Of a stretch of DNA of 64,000 nt, positions 61,606 through 64,000 are shown piece by piece; positions within the stretch are counted from its first letter, which is position 1; every line of letters starts with the position of its first letter. The stretch covers positions 477,501-541,500 of the forward strand of contig NZ_JARFVA010000003.1 of the NCBI RefSeq assembly GCF_029194005.1, given 5' to 3'. The notes under the pieces are model-generated. The model made no database searches. It had not been told where the DNA came from and was given only the letters and a program-made list of their open reading frames with translations. The position numbers were made by a program, and so were the translations under genes. The DNA is from Flagellimonas okinawensis. Its GTDB lineage: Bacteria; Bacteroidota; Bacteroidia; Flavobacteriales; Flavobacteriaceae.

Positions 61606-63324
61606 ATGAGTAAATTTTATTACAATCAGGAGCAGGAATCCTATGATGCCATCGTGGTAGGTACGGGTATCAGCGGTGGTTGGGCTGCCAAAGAGCTGTG
61701 CGAGAATGGGCTCAAGACCTTGGTTTTGGAGCGCGGACCCATGGTGAAGCACCGCGAAGACTACCCTACCGCCAATATGGATCCTTGGGATTTTCCTCAC
61801 GGGGGAAGAGCAACCCGAGAAGATGTCAAAAAACAAGAAAAACAATCCAGGACCGGTTATACCACTGGTGCAGCTTCCAAGCATTGGTTCGTAAATGATT
61901 TGGAGCACCCCTACAACGAGACCAAGCGTTTCGATTGGATGCGTGGATACCATGTTGGAGGTCGTTCCATAATGTGGGGACGTCATAGTTACCGCTGGAG
62001 CGATATTGATTTCGCTGCGAACAAAAATGATGGTATTGCCGTTGATTGGCCGGTACGTTATAAGGACATAGCTCCTTGGTATGATAAAGTTGAAAGTTAT
62101 ATCGGTGTTTCCGGTGAAAATTTAGGTTTGCCACAATTGCCCGATGGACAGTTTGAGCCCATGATGGAGCTCAATTGTGTCGAAGACCATGTGAGGGGCA
62201 AGGTTGCCGAGCATTTTGGTGGCCGTGTGATCACAGCTGGTAGGGTGGCACACATCAACAGTGATAAAAAATTCGATGGAGACGGACGTGTTCGTTGCCA
62301 GTTCAGGAACCGTTGTATTAGGGGATGTCCTTTTGGGGCTTACTTTAGTAGTGTATCCTCGACCTTGCCTGCAGCAGAGCGAACAGGAAACATGACCCTT
62401 AGACCGGATTCCATCGTACATGAGGTTATCTACGACCCTAACACCAAAAAAGCAACTGGTGTAAAGGTGATCGATAGGGAGACCAAAGAAGAATTTGAAT
62501 TCAAGGCCAAGGTAATCTTCCTATGTGCTTCTGCGATTGCTTCCACTTCCATTTTGATGCAATCCAAATCCGACAGGTTCCCGAATGGTCTAGGAAACGA
62601 CTCTGGAGAACTTGGTCATAACGTAATGGACCACCACTTTTTGGTAGGTGCATCCGGTAAGTTTGAAGGGTACGAAGACAAGTACTATAAAGGAAGGAAG
62701 CCAAACGGTGTTTATATCCCAAGGTTCCGTAACCTAGGAGGAGATTCCAACATGAAAGACTTTGTCCGTGGATATGGCTACCAAGGTGGTGCCAGCAGGG
62801 GCAATTACGAAGAAATGGTAGCTGAGGCCGCTTATGGTAAAGCGTATAAAGACACCATGATGAATGCCGGTGGTTGGAACATGAGCATCAACGCTTTTGG
62901 TGAGACACTTCCATACCATGAAAACAAAATGACCTTGGATTACGACAGAAAAGATCAGTGGGGCCTACCTACCGTAACTTTTGATGCCGAAATCAGAGAG
63001 AACGAATTTAACATGCGTAAAGACATGAAGGAACAAGCCGTCCAAATGTTGGAAAAGGCCGGTGCCAAAGATGTTACCGCATTTGATGCACCATATGCCC
63101 TTGGTCTTGGTATCCACGAGATGGGAACAGCACGTATGGGTCTTGACCCAAAAACATCTGTTGTCAATGGAAACAACCAAGTACATGGATGCAAGAACGT
63201 TTACGTGACCGATGGGGCCTTTATGGCATCCGCCAGTTGTGTGAACCCTTCGTTGACCTATATGGCCTTTACGGCAAGGGCCGCCAACCATGCCGCCCAA
63301 GAACTTAAAAAAGGAAATATATAA
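61606..63324 (+). CDS. GMC family flavoprotein sugar dehydrogenase
   Basis: A 572-residue FAD oxidoreductase. The dinucleotide motif VVGTGISGGWAAKEL begins at residue 17; the C-terminal signature HEMGTARMG is in the substrate domain, followed by NPSLTYMAFTARAANHAAQEL. With the subunit 3 gene directly downstream (overlap TAATG) it fits a glucoside 3-dehydrogenase or gluconate 2-dehydrogenase type enzyme. No signal peptide is visible, so it may be exported in complex with its Tat-carrying partner. It is divergent from the sugar epimerase operon. Confidence 0.94.
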   Translation: MSKFYYNQEQESYDAIVVGTGISGGWAAKELCENGLKTLVLERGPMVKHREDYPTANMDPWDFPHGGRATREDVKKQEKQSRTGYTTGAASKHWFVNDLEHPYNETKRFDWMRGYHVGGRSIMWGRHSYRWSDIDFAANKNDGIAVDWPVRYKDIAPWYDKVESYIGVSGENLGLPQLPDGQFEPMMELNCVEDHVRGKVAEHFGGRVITAGRVAHINSDKKFDGDGRVRCQFRNRCIRGCPFGAYFSSVSSTLPAAERTGNMTLRPDSIVHEVIYDPNTKKATGVKVIDRETKEEFEFKAKVIFLCASAIASTSILMQSKSDRFPNGLGNDSGELGHNVMDHHFLVGASGKFEGYEDKYYKGRKPNGVYIPRFRNLGGDSNMKDFVRGYGYQGGASRGNYEEMVAEAAYGKAYKDTMMNAGGWNMSINAFGETLPYHENKMTLDYDRKDQWGLPTVTFDAEIRENEFNMRKDMKEQAVQMLEKAGAKDVTAFDAPYALGLGIHEMGTARMGLDPKTSVVNGNNQVHGCKNVYVTDGAFMASASCVNPSLTYMAFTARAANHAAQELKKGNI

Positions 63325-63977
63325 TGGAAAGAAGATCAGCACTCAAGAATATGGGATTGGCCTTCGGTTATGCCGTGGCCACTCCGACATTGCTATCCCT
63401 CTTGCAAAGTTGCAAGGACAAACCGGCCTATGCCGAGTGGACCCCCAGCTTCCTCGACAAGGAACAGGGCTATGCCATGGCACAGACCCTCGATGTGATC
63501 CTTCCCAAGACAGATACCCCTTCCGCTACGGAAGTGAACGTGCACACCTTCATCGATGCATACCTCGACGAGGTCATGCCCTTGGAGCAAAGGGAGTTCG
63601 TGGTCATGAAAATGAACAAGTTCTACGACAAGGTCCTGGCCGATTCCGGAAAGGAAAGCTTGATGGACATAGAGCCCGCGGACATAGAACCTGCGCTGCA
63701 GGCCTATCTGAGGAAACGTTCCGATGAGGAGGAAGAGGCACATTCCGAGGCCATCATGAGCTATATGCAGGCCATTATGCAGGGAGGCGAGGCCAGTCTT
63801 GACGACGATATCGCACGCTTCTCCTTTGCCAACGACCTGAGGGACCTGGCCACTTGGGCCTACAAGTCCTCAGAATATGTGGGCGAAGAGGTACTGGCCT
63901 ATCTGCCCATACCAGGGGAGTACGTCGCCTGTGGCGACCTACAGACCCTCACCGGTGGAAAGGCATGGTCCCTATAG
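63324..63977 (+). CDS. Gluconate 2-dehydrogenase subunit 3 family protein
   Basis: A 217-residue partner of the GMC enzyme. The N-terminus has a twin-arginine-like ERRSALK motif (R3, R4) and a lipobox-like LLQSC (C30), so it is likely exported by Tat and may be lipid-anchored. The rest is helical, as in subunit 3, which helps fold and export the flavoprotein. The gene is richer in G+C than its surroundings: hand counts gave 37/60 at 63421-63480 and 35/60 at 63841-63900, against 24/60 at 28381-28440 and 29/60 inside the GMC gene. Confidence 0.92.
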   Translation: MERRSALKNMGLAFGYAVATPTLLSLLQSCKDKPAYAEWTPSFLDKEQGYAMAQTLDVILPKTDTPSATEVNVHTFIDAYLDEVMPLEQREFVVMKMNKFYDKVLADSGKESLMDIEPADIEPALQAYLRKRSDEEEEAHSEAIMSYMQAIMQGGEASLDDDIARFSFANDLRDLATWAYKSSEYVGEEVLAYLPIPGEYVACGDLQTLTGGKAWSL

Positions 63978-64000
63978 GCCCAAAGCATACATCAACAAAA

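Overview
The window looks like chromosomal DNA of a marine-type Flavobacteriaceae bacterium (Bacteroidota), most likely near Muricauda/Flagellimonas. This is inferred from protein style and from family-specific gene sets: DUF6090, DUF3078, DUF6503, a flavobacterial lycopene cyclase, signal peptides ending in AQ, and promoters of the TTG / TAnnTTTG type. No database search was possible. Genes are densely packed, many overlap by 1-4 bases, and I see no transposase, phage gene, CRISPR array or rRNA. One tRNA (Asn, GTT) is present.

Layout. 0-6.1 kb: the end of a YceI gene, a PepSY-like membrane protein, tRNA-Asn, the RseP protease, a SCO1 protein, and ferrous iron uptake (feoA-feoB plus a 47-residue Cys-rich membrane peptide). 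6.1-9.2 kb: an ECF sigma factor, a zinc-finger anti-sigma factor with a HEAT-like C-terminus, and two secreted DUF4097-type proteins, with two copies of a REP-like inverted repeat. 9.2-18 kb: small membrane and secreted proteins, an SDR, a large BNR-repeat protein and a lipoprotein GH13 alpha-glucosidase. 17.7-27.6 kb: metal homeostasis, with a His-rich small protein, a CusA-TolC fusion, its adaptor, a ZIP transporter, a DtxR-family repressor and a divergent TonB-dependent receptor. 27.6-38.7 kb: lycopene cyclase, polyprenyl synthase, a second ECF sigma factor with a small membrane protein, and a TetR-controlled tripartite RND pump. 38.7-54.3 kb: mostly housekeeping (aspS, a ClC protein, cold-shock protein, a tadA-type deaminase, dxs, dgt, a Pit-type transporter, yicC-gmk-nadD) plus a GH130 phosphorylase.

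54.4-64 kb is the most interesting part. It holds two DUF1080 (3-keto-disaccharide hydrolase) proteins, two TIM-barrel sugar isomerase/epimerase-like proteins, a Gfo/Idh/MocA oxidoreductase, a nucleoside-symporter-type permease, and a divergent GMC flavoprotein with its gluconate 2-dehydrogenase subunit 3. Together these fit a pathway that oxidises glycosides at C3 in the periplasm, hydrolyses the keto-sugar and processes the products. A perfect 23-bp palindrome just upstream of the isomerase-DUF1080 operon is a candidate operator.

Many apparent upstream starts are TTG codons. Several of these are really part of promoter elements, so starts were moved where the sequence argued for it.
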